DNA of 64,000 bases, taken from the NCBI GenBank assembly GCA_918807975.1, contig OU964924.1:20567695-20631694 (forward strand), in the 5' to 3' direction. Position numbers and translations under genes: made by a program. Under the pieces are notes generated by a model. That model saw nothing but the letters and a program-made list of their open reading frames with translations, did no database searches and was not told the DNA's origin. Position 1 is the stretch's first letter. The number at the start of each line of letters is the position of its first letter. Of the stretch, positions 21,525 through 32,954 are shown piece after piece. This DNA comes from Aplidium turbinatum. Its lineage: Eukaryota; Chordata; Ascidiacea; Aplousobranchia; Polyclinidae.

Positions 21525-24182
21525 GCTGCTCTAAGCTGGCCGGCAACCACAAAGGTAGACAATAGCCTACAGGCAGTTTATAATTCGATAACAGCGCAAT
21601 AAACATTATAAATACGTAAACCGACAATTTTCTTTTACAAACATTTTACGTCTAATAGTAAATTTTCCCCCAACAATTTTTTGTGAAGCACTTGCAAACC
21701 ACGGTTTTGTAAAATAATTCATCATTATTATTTTTTACTTCTCGGATATTGTAAAACGTCATCAGCAAAATCACAAAAAAACATTTCATTACTTCAATGT
21801 AGTAGGCCTAAGAATTTTTTATAGAATTGTAGCCACGTTGTTTCAACAAAGAAGCCATTTTTTAGCAATGTAAAGTTATAGAAAATAATTTGCAATCATG
21901 CAAATGGTTGGAAAGAATCTAGGAAGTCTTCTCACAATCTGGCACAAAATGATTATGTTTATTGTATCTCAGTAAAATGTTTTACGACAAACTTTGAAGC
22001 TTCGTTATAATCATTTTTATCTTTGAAGTCAAACGTTATTTTTTTTTGGCCAGAAACATAATCACTGCCTTGCTGACGTTGTCGCTTTTACGCGTATTTT
22101 TAGTGCTTCAAACAATAAGGACCCAGTCAGCAATCCAGTCCTTTTACATTGATTCAACATTTGTAAACGTTAAATTTATGTAGATTTGCTGACTGTGGGT
22201 TATTTCACATTTCCTTTGTTTACGCATGTTCCTCAATTCGCTGTTGCATTATTTCGACGCTGGCTGACTAAAAATGTATTTTCAAATTGATTGACACAAT
22301 CTTCAATAAAAAGTGAGCTTCGAACTTAGCTTTGTTGATGTAAATGCTGTATTTTTTGTGGATGTAATTTATGAGTCATGTTTATAAACACCCGTAAGCG
22401 AAATGACTTATGATGTGGCCTGCATGATATTTGTGATGCGACTTGACACAAATCCACAATTTCAAAAGCACCTAATTTGAACTTAGAAATTTCAGATTAT
22501 TTCAACAACTTGTTCAATTGTCTTCTCTCTACTAAAAATATTCATACTACAAACTCAATTGTAGACCTAAAATACACAAACGAAGATGTAAACAGCTATT
22601 CAAGCAGGCTAAGGTGTTACTTATGAGAAATTTGGTTCCATAAAACTAGAAGCTAGCCATGAGTTTCGGAATGCATTAGTTTAGGATAAAAATGTAAGAC
22701 AACAAACGCAGTTTTGTTTTTTTCAAATTCGTGTAACAATATTACTCTGACTGTAACTATTTTAGAATCAGTGAGTAGCTTACAATAAGATTTGCTCGCA
22801 AGTCGTAAATTCTAATCAATGCAATGATTCGGCACACCGCACACACACTTCGTGCGTTCGATCGAGCTCTTTGTTATTTAGAAGTTTGCATGAAATCGGA
22901 TTAGCACGGTTAATTAAAGGCGGCAAGTTAAATCAAAATTGTCGTTTTTGGGTACCTTTGCAAAAATTGAAATATCAAGTTTAACATATAAAATTTTAAA
23001 ATAATGACTTTTCAAACTTATAGACAAATGATTTGCTTTCACACCAGTGCAACTTCTGTTGAAATAGCATCAGCGGATAACTCGTAACAGCTGATTGAAT
23101 TTGATCCAAAAACGGCCCCCCCTTGAGCAGTTAACTTCCAAAAAAACGTTGAAAAGCAAAGGGTTAACCGATGACGGTTTTTATCAAGCCTGACGTTACC
23201 TAGATAGAAGGGTATCGGTAAAAATCACCGAAATTGAACGCATTAGTGTGGTCATCTGTCAATTCCGAGACGCGCGATCACCATATTAGCGATAGAATTC
23301 TTTTGAAATGCAGTAGCCTATGCATGTAAAACGATTGTATTTGTAGACTCTGCGTCTAACGCAAGAACACACTGGCAAAAGTTATATCTTCAGACATGCG
23401 TGTCGGAATAATCTGTAGCCTAGTCACTCAAAACTTTTGAAAACAGTTACGGAAGACGAGTTTCTTTGGAAAACTTACAAAAAATCAAACAAAGTCTTCT
23501 ATTGGAAAAACATCACCGACATACCGCCGAAAATTCCACCGACATCTTTTCAAGTTACAGTACGAGTTTGGGCATTTGCGCACGAATTTTGCGTTAGGAG
23601 GGATTACTGTTCATGAAAAGAAGAAATCCGCAATAATTTATTGCGTCACATTAACGGAACAATAGATAAGAAATTTCTCGCAATAAGCCACGTTACGTTT
23701 TAGCATAAAATGGCAAAACTGTCTGGAAAATCCGGATAAAGCGATAGAGAAAGCGCAACTTTTGTCCGGAATAGGCGAAGATCCGGATTAAATAATCCGG
23801 ATAATCCGAAGCTGTTTCTTAAGAAAAAGATTACAAATCATTTGTACTTCCAATTTCATCCGGATTAGGCGAAGATCCGGATTAACCGAATCTGGATTAA
23901 CCGAGTTCTACTGTAATTCAATCTGGTCAATCCTTTTATGAAACTGTTCAGTTTCTATTTATTTATTTAGTTTTTCCGAGATTAATTTGGTTTATTCATG
24001 CAACTGTTACATTTCAATTTTGGTAGTCACAAAATATTTGAATCATGAAACTGTCCCAACTGACATAAACCAGTTGGACCAAAACTAACAACAATTTCAA
24101 TTTTTCATGTATGCATTTTTATTACTTTTTGTAGCTTGGTTTGCAAAATTATGCCCTTCTCTAGTAAACAGCCTTAGGCCTA

Positions 24183-24960
24183 CAGGGAAAGTGGTGTAAC
24201 GTGGACCAGTGTGTAATTTGGACCAGACCCCTAACTCAAAAAATAAAAATCGTTTTGTCAGTATTTTTGAACAGCTTGAAAGAAAAAATAATAATAGCCC
24301 GGATGTGAAAAACTCAGCTCATTAGGTTTAGAAACGTGGACGGGAGATTGGAATTTGTGGTTTTGGGTATGCTGATGTTATTTTGGGATGTTGATTGCTA
24401 AACGCTGAGACGTTATTGGCATGACGTTTGAGTCTGATATGATGTTGTTATTATCTTTAACCTATAAGGAGATGTTGTGCTCAATTACAAGACTTGTAAC
24501 CAAGCGTGGAAGTCATAGTTGGTAATTTTTAACAGTGCATGGAGTGAAGATTTTATGGTTTAGAGGCCATAGATTTAAGAAAGCTTGCATATGACATTGC
24601 GTCTGCCAATAATATCAATACCCGCTTCAACAGTGAAAAGGGTCTGGCTGAAAAAGATTGGCTTAAGGGATTCTTGAACCGTCATCCAGAAATTTCATTT
24701 CGAAGACCTCAAGCAACTCCAGTTGAACTTACATACTCCAATGGTCCAAAATACACACCATATGTGTAATTTGGACCATTTTTGAACATTTTTTATTGCT
24801 TAATTATTCTGTATTTTTTTTATTGTATGTGATTTATATTTTCTACACTGGTTTGCAAGTACCTAGACTGTATCTGGGTGAAAAATAATACACATTGACC
24901 GGAAGTTGGCTGAGTTGTGCTTATTTTTCTTTAAGGGGTTCAAAATACACACCTTTCCTC
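24183..24960 (+). mobile_element. pogo-type element, internally deleted
   Basis: Ends resemble each other (CAGGGAAAGTGGTGTAACGT and inverted GAGGAAAGGTGTGTATTTTG) and are flanked by TA (24181-24182, 24961-24962). An internal segment near 24575-24725 encodes LRKLAYDIASANN and LAEKDWLKGFLNRHPEISFR. This is the Tc5-type DNA-binding half of pogo/Tigger transposases. The catalytic domain is missing. A hairpin (TGGTCCAAAATACACACC / GTGTAATTTGGACCA) lies at ~24742-24780. Confidence 0.75.
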
Positions 24961-25406
24961 TACCCCTAATCCGGCCCTAACAATGTGTTATTCTTATAAA
25001 TTGTGTTACTGATGTAACCTACTCCATGTAAAAATAAACATACCATACAGTTGTGTTTTTAACTCATTCAACAAGAGTCATACAAAAGTTTTCTACTTGT
25101 ATTCAAAATCGCAAGAAATGCTTTCAAACGCCGTGCACCCAAATATATAATTGTGAAACAAAACGAGAAGCGCTGATTAACAAAAACGCAAAAGAGAAGA
25201 CCGAAGGGGAACGAAAACACGGTAAATTGTTTCAACGAAAACAAACCAAATACACAACACATACATTGTCGAAAAAACGTGGTTTTGTGTTAGCAGCATA
25301 AAACTGCAAATGCCATGTAGTAAGTAAATTGCAAGTTGCCATAAAAGGTATAAAAAATAGAACTATGAATTTTTTCGAGCAACCTAAGTTGATCCCAGGA
25401 ACAGAT

Positions 25407-25629
25407 GTTCTGCTTTGCCCTAAATGCTGGGGCAAAGCAGAACAAACACTTGATTTTAAAATTCTGCTGTAAAATTAGTTATAGCCTATACAAACAAGAA
25501 ATATGAGATGATGTGTGAAGATATGAGACTTGGAGCGTAACGATTGCCATTTCAAACAATAATGTCCGCATCGTGCATATAGCGAAAGTTAGGCTATATA
25601 AGATTTTGAAAAATTGCTCTGCTTTGCCC
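25407..25629. repeat. Hairpin and small MITE with GGGCAAAGCAGA ends
   Basis: 25407-25443 is a 14-base perfect inverted repeat (gttctgctttgccc ... gggcaaagcagaac) with a 9-base loop. A third end, ctctgctttgccc, occurs at 25617-25629, so 25430-25629 looks like a ~200-bp MITE abutting another end of the same family head to head. Confidence 0.6.
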
Positions 25630-26208
25630 GACTTTCTCCGATAGGCTACGTGTCCTCCGTCTGATCATTATAAATATATATCAAGTAGCCATATTTGTCA
25701 TGTGGTTGATACATTTGAGATTAAGTTGGTCATAAAAACCAGATCCTTCAAAGTTGAAATAACTTTGATTTTTTTTTCACCATGTAGATATTAACGACTT
25801 GTTTCAGCCCGATGATGCGAGTTCGCTGTGGTACTGGTAGCACTAGCTTTCGGAACACAGTTCTCTAGCAGGGTTGCCAAATGGTCATATTTGGGCCAAA
25901 TTTCAGAAAGCTGGTCTTTTTAAATTGTAGTTGGCCTAAAAAAAATGATAAAAATATTGCCAGAAAATCTGGCCTTATTTAGCCCTTTTATGGTTGCAAA
26001 TTTTGACCGGTTTAGAGAGTAGCCTATTAATTTAAGTAAATTGCAAATAAAAGTAGACATAGAGAGTAGAGTAGTGAACGTGCTAGCTGTGGACAGGGTG
26101 GTTCGATTAAGTTGAACATGGTTTCGGGACGGTTGCCAAATAACCTAATTAGTGAAGCCTCTTAGCTCAGTCAGCAGTCAGTACATAGTACCAGCAGCAT
26201 AATAACGT
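25630..26208. other. Unannotated AT-rich stretch
   Basis: CAGGGTTGCCAAATGGTC at ~25868 resembles a hAT end (compare 56058), but no partner end was found. Nothing else supported. Confidence 0.35.
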
Positions 26209-26946
26209 GTAAGCAACTGTTCAACATCTACATTTATGACCTTCCAAATACTTCCTCTAATAAATACGCAGATGACCTGGCTATTCTTTATTCTCACCTC
26301 AAATGGGAAACAGTGCAGAACACCTTGACTAAGAATATGGACATTCTATCTTCCTATCTGCACCAATGGCGCCTCAAGTTGAGTGAAGCGAAGATCGTGA
26401 CTTCTGCTCTGCCTTTCACCTATGTAATAGAGACTCAAACAGGGAAATTAACATTCAAAATAACGGCCAGACACTTCCTTTTGAAGCCCTAAAGCCCTAA
26501 ACCCCGGTCATCTACTACACGCAACCCGCTGAGATATCCACCCAAAGCAGGGGCTAAAATTGTACGCGCTGCACAAGACCTTCTGGCAGCCTCTGGTGAA
26601 AGCCCTAGCAAACAGTGGTGCCACGTGGTGTGAACAATGGTCAAGCAGCACATCCCCACTTCGCCAAGTATTCAGATCCCGCCTGAGAACCAGCTGGGCC
26701 ATGGCCTCTCTAGACTTGGCTCATCAAGGCGTAACCGTTTGCTCACTGGTGTTGGACGCTATGGTGCAGACATGTTGCGCTGGGGCTTGGCAGAGAGTGC
26801 TGCTTGTGAGTGTGGTGAAATGCAGACGACAGCGTACATTATCAAGAATTGCCGGCTATAGACCACCTCATGGTATGGAAGGTCTAGTTTCTATCGATGA
26901 CGACACCAGGCAGTGGCTAACAAACGGATGCCCTGACATATAGCGA
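26209..26946 (+). mobile_element. LINE fragment (RT palm end and C-terminus), internally deleted
   Basis: 26209-26490 encodes the palm/thumb part of an RT in pieces: LFNIYIYDLP, KYADDLAILYSHLKW, LSSYLHQWRLKLSEAK. It then jumps to the C-terminal domain at 26518-26943 (RRNRLLTGVGRYGADMLRWG, CECGEMQTTAYIIKNC, DDDTRQWLTNGCPDI). The parts lie in different frames and the thumb-to-tail region is deleted. The same C-terminal type occurs on the minus strand at 39745-40400, so this is a multicopy LINE family. Confidence 0.8.
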
Positions 26947-27011
26947 CAACACGAGAGAAGAAGAGAAGCAACTGATTCTGTAAAGCATCTAAAAACTTCA
27001 TAGACCTGCTG

Positions 27012-27224
27012 GGTTTTTTTGTTTGTCGTATCCAGGCTTACACCCGGTGATTGAAGATTTAGATTAAGTGGACGGGAAGGCAAGGAAGCCAATCTTCGTG
27101 ACCACCTTCAGGCATGCCTTTAAGTATCTTACCAAAGACACAGCCACATGCTCTTGAGCGGTGTCGAACCGGCGCCCTATCGAACGTCGTTTCAGGGCTC
27201 TCACCACTCGGCAATGCAACCGAC
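27012..27224 (-). repeat. tRNA-derived SINE, full-length copy
   Basis: 213 bp flanked by 8-bp duplications acctgctg (27004-27011, 27225-27232). The minus strand starts with ggttgcattgccgagtggtg (A-box), has a B-box ggttcgacacc, a body shared with 12165-12325 (AAAGGCATGCCTGAAGGTGG), and ends in a short A-rich tail (CAAAAAAACC). The tRNA head looks like a Leu/Ser-type tRNA. Confidence 0.88.
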
Positions 27225-27341
27225 ACCTGCTGATTATAGGCTAATAATAGAAAGATCCAATTTTATCGGAAACATTTATATTTAAATCATTTATTTTTGA
27301 AAGGTTAAGGTATGGCCTATTCTCCAAGTATTGAAAATGAG

Positions 27342-27768
27342 CAGTAGCGTAGCCAGGAATTTTGAAAGGGGGGGAGGGGTTTTGACAACCCGGCGGCGGG
27401 GGGTCTGGGGGACCTCCCCCAGAAAATTTTGAAAAATTACTTTGAATTTAGTGCATTCTGAGAGCATTTTCAACAAAAATGTGGGTATGAATATTCCTGT
27501 AAAATGGTGCTGTCCGGTGGCATAGCAAAAGGATAAGATCATGTTTTCTTCGGCATTTTTCGGAAGTAAAGCTAAGTCTCTATGTTTTCTTGTTGCTAAT
27601 TCCTGGCTGAGATGTTTGGTATTGGCAAACCTCAATCTTTTAATGCAGTTTTGTTTAAAATTGGGCAATTTTTTTTAGACTGAAAGCATCATTCTCAATA
27701 TCGTGACGTCACACGCGTGCCAAAGGGGGGGTTGTAACCCCCAGAACCCCCCCTTGGCTACGCCACTG
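27342..27768. mobile_element. hAT MITE (CAGTAGCGTAGCCAGG ends)
   Basis: 427 bp with inverted ends CAGTAGCGTAGCCAGG / CTTGGCTACGCCACTG and perfect 8-bp duplications aaaatgag (27334-27341, 27769-27776). It carries the GGGGGTCTGGGGGACCTCCC and GAGAGCATTTTC module shared with the elements at 10.3 and 14.9 kb. Confidence 0.92.
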
Positions 27769-27776
27769 AAAATGAG

Positions 27777-28195
27777 TATAGTAGCCTAAATGGAAAGCGA
27801 GGTATAACGATGGAAGAAAATAATTATAATCAAGCCTGGGCAATGGTCCCACGGCTTGTGTTTTAGCATAAGATCTTGTGCTTTCCGATCGATTTGTGGC
27901 TAAATCTTGTGTTTTTTGATCAACTCAAATTAATGATTGTTACCAGTTTGAGTTTGGTAGAGAATTAAGGACTGGAATTAAAAAGTTTTGGACTGACTAG
28001 GCTTCTGGTACTTAGGCATATTGACCAATTTTAAACAATAGGTTATCAAGCCTGACAAGATTAGCTAAAAACTTGATCTGAACAGACTAGAGAGTACGGC
28101 ATGTGCTCGTCGTCAGACTCAGAGGTTGTGTTGCTATAAACAGCCTTTTACTGGAATCGCCAATGGTTGAATGATCTTGATTCTTAGTTGGATAC
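27777..28195. other. Likely non-coding 5' part of the following hAT element
   Basis: No open frame. It precedes the BED-like finger of the hAT gene at 28196 and may include its 5' end, but no terminal repeat was identified. Confidence 0.35.
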
Positions 28196-28378
28196 AAGAA
28201 GACAAAACTGGTCGAAATGTAGCATTTTGTAAGATTTGTGATATTAAATTAAAGACCACGAATCGAATGGGCTTAGTTAGACATGAAGAATCATCTAAAC
28301 ATACAACTAACATTGCTTCAAAACATAATAGTGATTAGTGTTGATGTGTCTGCATTTTATAAAGCATCTGCTAAATCA

Positions 28379-28671
28379 GGGTTCCGGTGAATAAGTTATT
28401 TCACACGCAACCACGAAAGTTAAACTATCTGTACCAAACCACCTGTATCTGTACCAGGTAAAATGTAACTCGAATTGGATTTCTGAGAAAGTGTTGGAGT
28501 CGAAGCCCCCCAGAAACTAGGATAATCACAGTAAAACTTGCTTCCTCCCAGTAGAAATCTGTTTAAAGAAGCCCTGAAACGTGGCAATGAGGTTATTCTT
28601 CCAAAAGGTCCACCATCAGCACCCAGAAAGCCCGGATTCGGACCGCGAGCCGCCAGTTGAGTAGCCCACAG
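28379..28671 (-). repeat. Probable SINE inserted in hAT gene 1
   Basis: 293 bp between 10-bp direct repeats tgctaaatca (28369-28378, 28672-28681). It interrupts the hAT frame between KASAKSG and SAKSSFQEK. On the minus strand the insert begins gtgggctactcaactggcgg and has a B-box-like ggtccgaatcc, suggesting a tRNA-derived head. The other end shares TTATTTCAC-CGCAAC with ~8175-8195. Confidence 0.6.
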
Positions 28672-30177
28672 TGCTAAATCATCTTTTCAAGAAAAAGTTG
28701 CTACAGCCGAATTGTCAGTTGTATCGTTTATGGCAGAACATCATACTCCCTTTTCCCAAAGTGATCATCTCGTGGAAACTATGAAATTAACATTTCCTGC
28801 TAGATAACTGCAAGAATTCTTTTGGCTCAAAAAGCACAAAATGCTGAAATTTAGTCAAACAAGATGGCTATCAAGAAGACAAGTTATTGAAAGGCGTTTA
28901 GAGCAATGGAAGCCTCTGCTGCATATTTTTCTTGGAAGAATTTAAAGCGGATAAGGTTGATGGCTCAATTTGTAAAGAAATAAAAAGCCAGGAACAAAAC
29001 ATATGTTGTTGTTTTTAAACTTTATTTTACAAAAAGTTGACACAATGAACATAGAATTGCAATCGGAACATTTTCGCCTTTATAAAGTTTTTAAAACAGT
29101 TCCAGATGAGTATCGTACGATAATGAGTTTCTATTTTTTATCAAAACAAGTGTTGTGGAATCTGCTGATTTAGAAATCATGAATCCTTGAAACCCCACAA
29201 TCACAAATCTGTAGAAGATATTGTTGTTGGTGGACGTTGTGAGGCCATGTTATTTCAAGTATTTCTTGGAAAAAATAAAGAAAGAAAGATTTCGCTTGAG
29301 TATATTGCCTTTTTTGGTGGAACTATGCAATCAAATTAAGGCAAGATTTCCTTTGTCCAGCTCAATTGTTTTGGCGCAACTGGAAACACTCGATACACAA
29401 ATTACTACATCTCCAACCACAAAAAGGAAATCAATAATTTCATTGGCTTTAACTTTTTCATGATTGATCGATGAAAATGAATTGGATGATTTGGCTGAAG
29501 AGTAGCGTGCACTACCTCATGCAAGCAATGCTTTTTTCTGAAATCGTCCACCTGAAATCGTCGTAAACCAGTTGAATTTCGGCACAAATTAAAATTGGTT
29601 AATATTGGAAATGGTAAGCCAAAATTCAAAACGTTAATTAAATTAATGTGCAGTCTAGTGGCTCTACCACATTCAACAGCTTGTGTTAAAAGGATTTTTT
29701 CACAAGTAAACATTATTAAAACAAAGCGAACTAACCGTTAGGGTGGAGTGAAAAAAAATTTTTTTTTAAATTTAAAAATCAGTAGTTTTCAAGTCCTGAC
29801 AAATATGCCAAAAACACCAGAAAAAATGAATTTGGGGGGTTGCCACCATTTTCCAGCCGGCAACCAGCCACTAGGTGTCTCGGGTAACCCCACAACATGA
29901 AAATCTTCATAACTTTTGAACCGTACATGCTAGGAAAGTGGTTTTGGGTTTAAAAGAAGCGGAATTGCCATGTTCCTATCTAGCTTCTAAGAACTTTTTG
30001 TTGTATTTTTACAAATAATGAAGTTATTGAACAAAAACCGAAATTTTACCATATGCGAAACAATAGCCTATGATATTAAGGAATATTCTGCCATTGTAGA
30101 GTAGTTTGTTTAGCATGCAAAGATAATTTTTGCTTTTCTAGGAAAAATATTGATTCAGCTGACTCAAGATGATCGAA

Positions 30178-30213
30178 GCTTATTCAAATAGAATAGATTC
30201 TATTTGAATAAGC
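30178..30213. repeat. Perfect 17-bp-arm hairpin in the left arm of transposon A
   Basis: gcttattcaaatagaat - ag - attctatttgaataagc. The right arm lacks these ~50 bases, so this is a secondary insertion or local foldback after the arms diverged. Confidence 0.85.
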
Positions 30214-30650
30214 TGACTGAAGACGACCGTTTAGGCCGAAATCGATTTCAGTTTTTATATAAAACAGTGTAATGCTGACTCCTGCGATTTTACTTTTGCA
30301 TTTAGCCTAGTCAGGTGTCACCTCACCATCATGATTTTATTTTGACCAATCACAGCAATTTGTCTCTTAGTGACCTGTGATCAAGTTCATGACCTTGGGT
30401 ATTGGATAAATCTTGAAGATGGAATCTTATGAAGTTTGGGTGATTATATGAAGTAGGCTAGATGTTACCTCAGACGGTGCATCACTAGTCACTACTTAAT
30501 ACTTATCATAGTGCAATACGTAGCCTATCTAAATGCAGATATCTCTGTAGTGTGGTTTTATTGAGGATTCAAACGTTGCCTAATCCTAGTCTACTTTGCA
30601 GACTAACTTAAGTTTAAGTGTGTTACTGGTTAATGGTAATTGTACTGTGA

Positions 30651-32954
30651 TTGTATTATTTCAACTTCTCAATTCTCATGGAAATACGAAGAACTACCGT
30701 AAAAGTGCTACACAATGGCCACACATTTTCCAGCATCGATGGTTTTCCCAAAGGTATTTTACCAACAAAACGGGATGTGATTCGTCGCTGTATTCACTTC
30801 AAAAATTTCAGAACTGTGGATGTTGCTGATATTGTTGCCAAAGAACTTACTGAATGTTGGGTATGGTGCAATGTGTACTTTTTACATTATGTAACTGTTA
30901 CAAAAAAAATCCATGACTTGGTGACAAACTTCAGTTCTTTGGATCGTTGGTCAAAAAAGAAACGAACAGATACATTCTTGAAAAAGGAAGAAACTTTTAT
31001 GTCTGATATTGACACGTTATTTGATGTATTCTGTAAAGACCCACGACAAAGGAGGAGTTTAGAAATAGAGCACAAGCTTAGAATGACCGATTATGACTAC
31101 AAATTTTATGAAGATCAGAGCAGTACTCGAGCTATGAAATGCCTTGATACCGCTGTCCCACTGGATGAATCTGATGTTATGTTCATTCGCCGTTCAGTCA
31201 ATCCTTTCATACCATCAAGTTCATTACTGCATGATGAACCATCAACATCTGTAACTGCCCACTTATCTGAATATGAGTCTGGATCAAGTGCGATTGTAGC
31301 ATCTTCATCCGAATCTGAATGTGAAGATGCAGTTAGGCTCACAGTTAAGCAAAGTAACCAAAATCGGAAGAAATGGCCAAATCTTGCAAGGATGAGTGAA
31401 AGATATCAATTGTCAGATCGTGCCGCTGCTGCTGTTGCAAACAGCGTGTTGCAAGATGTTGGTCTCATCACAGATACTGATAAAGCTTGTGTGATCGATC
31501 GTAGCAAGCTGCGAAGAGAAAGGCAATGCTGTAGAAAAGAAATTCAAAAAGAGGAGCAGCAGCATTTTAATTTAGTAAATGCCATTTACTTCGATGGTCG
31601 AAAAGATGCTACACTCACGATGCTTAAAGGGCCAAACGGAAAGCAGTACAGATCGCTAATGCTTGAAGAACATATATCTGTTGTGGGTGAACGAGGAGAG
31701 TAGGCTACTAACCTGACTCACCTTTCTCCTACTGACGGCAGGGGTCGTACAATTGCTAATGAGCTTTATAAATCACTTCAAGGCACAGAACTCGAAGATG
31801 AACTTGTGATTGTGGGTACAGATGGTACAGCGTCCATGACAGGCCGACACAATGGCTGTATACGAGCTTTAGACGAGCTGCTGAACAGGCCATTGCAATG
31901 AGTGGTTTGCATGTTGCACGCATGTGAACTACCACTACGTCATGTTTTTTTAGAGTTGGATGGTTCGACTCAAAGCCCAGATACATTCTCTGGGCCAATT
32001 GGCAAAATGCTGGATGGAACAGTGTCTGATTGGCCTGTGGCAGATTTCCGTAATATTCCAAGCACCAGCTTTCCTGAATTGACTCAAGACATCATTGATG
32101 ACCTAAGCACTGACCAATATTATGCTTATAATATTTGCTTGGCAGTGATTCTAGGTAAGGTGGATGCAGACTTACAATTTTTGGAGATAGGACCAATTGT
32201 GCATGCAAGGTGGTTGACCCTTGGATGTTGTATACTAAGATACTACACATCACTTCCCAAACCATCCAAAGATTTGGATACACTAGCTCAATTTTGCATC
32301 AAGGTATACTTTCCCACCTGGTTCCAAATTAAAGCCTGCAGCAAAATAACGGATGGATCGAAAAACTTTTTCAGTTTAATGCAGCGCATCATCAGGTTTC
32401 CAGTTGAAAGAGTTAAAGAAACTGCATTAAAGGTTATTCAGAGGAATGCCTTCTTTGCACACCAGGAAAATGTTATCCTAGCAATGTTGGCTGATGTGGA
32501 TGAAGACATTAGAAGAGCGGCTGTAAATAAAGTGCAGTCTCTGCGAGGAAACCTTCCTTCGTTCCGCATCGAAAATGGTGATTTTGCGGAGGGCTTTATG
32601 AGTTTTAATGGGGATGACCAGTCGCATCTGTACAACTTGACCATTAGAGAGTTTTTATTGCCAGTTGTCAATTTAAAAGCAAAAGCATACCACAAGATGG
32701 TTAACTTAAATGCTGAAGAAGTTCAGGAACCACCGGCTATAAAGAACTTGTCCAACGATGAGATTGAAGCTATCCGAGCTCATCCACTAAACCTTTGTCA
32801 TCCATGTCACAACCAGTGCGTAGAACGCCATGTGAAAGTTGTCACAGAAGTCTCTTCTCAAGTTGCAGGATTTCAAAGAAGAGATGGCGTTATACGCCAG
32901 AAAATCAAGTCCAGAAAACTAATGAAGAAATTTGACACAAAAAAGCAATTTTGA
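30651..32954 (+). pseudogene. Transposase of transposon A (divergent hAT-like)
   Basis: One reading frame over 2.3 kb with only two in-frame stops: TAG at 31701-31703 and TGA at 31899-31901 (probably a former Trp). An acidic, Ser-rich N-terminal half (to ~31360) is followed by RMSERYQLSDRAAAAVANSV. A hAT-style core then appears: first Asp in VGTDGTASMTG (~31815-31845), a CxxH motif in VVCMLHACELPLRHVF (~31902-31950), and a VHARWLTLGC Arg-Trp motif (~32200-32230). The C-terminus (EIEAIRAHPLNLCHPCHNQC) may bind zinc. The order D...CxxH...RW, the 8-bp target and the TAGGG ends support hAT affinity. It is not one of the common Ac/Charlie/Tip100 groups. I recall similar unnamed proteins in aphid, Daphnia and Hydra genomes, not verified. 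Confidence 0.72.

Larger units (their letters stand above)
19854..23913. mobile_element. 4.06-kb element with pogo-like ends, no recognised transposase
   Basis: The right end reads ...GGATTAACCGAGTTCTACTG followed by TA. The left end reads caaactgggttaatccggat preceded by TA, fitting pogo/Tigger ends (CAGTA...) and a TA target. Near both ends the unit GGATTAGGCGAAGATCCGGA recurs (19893-19920, ~23770-23793, ~23865-23886), probably binding sites. The interior is AT-rich. A 135-codon minus-strand frame (21117-21524) shows no DDE motif or other domain. Confidence 0.6.

Noticed and set aside
25868-26140. hAT element between two GGTTGCCAAAT strings
   Set aside because: The two strings are in the same orientation rather than inverted, so they cannot be the two ends of one element.
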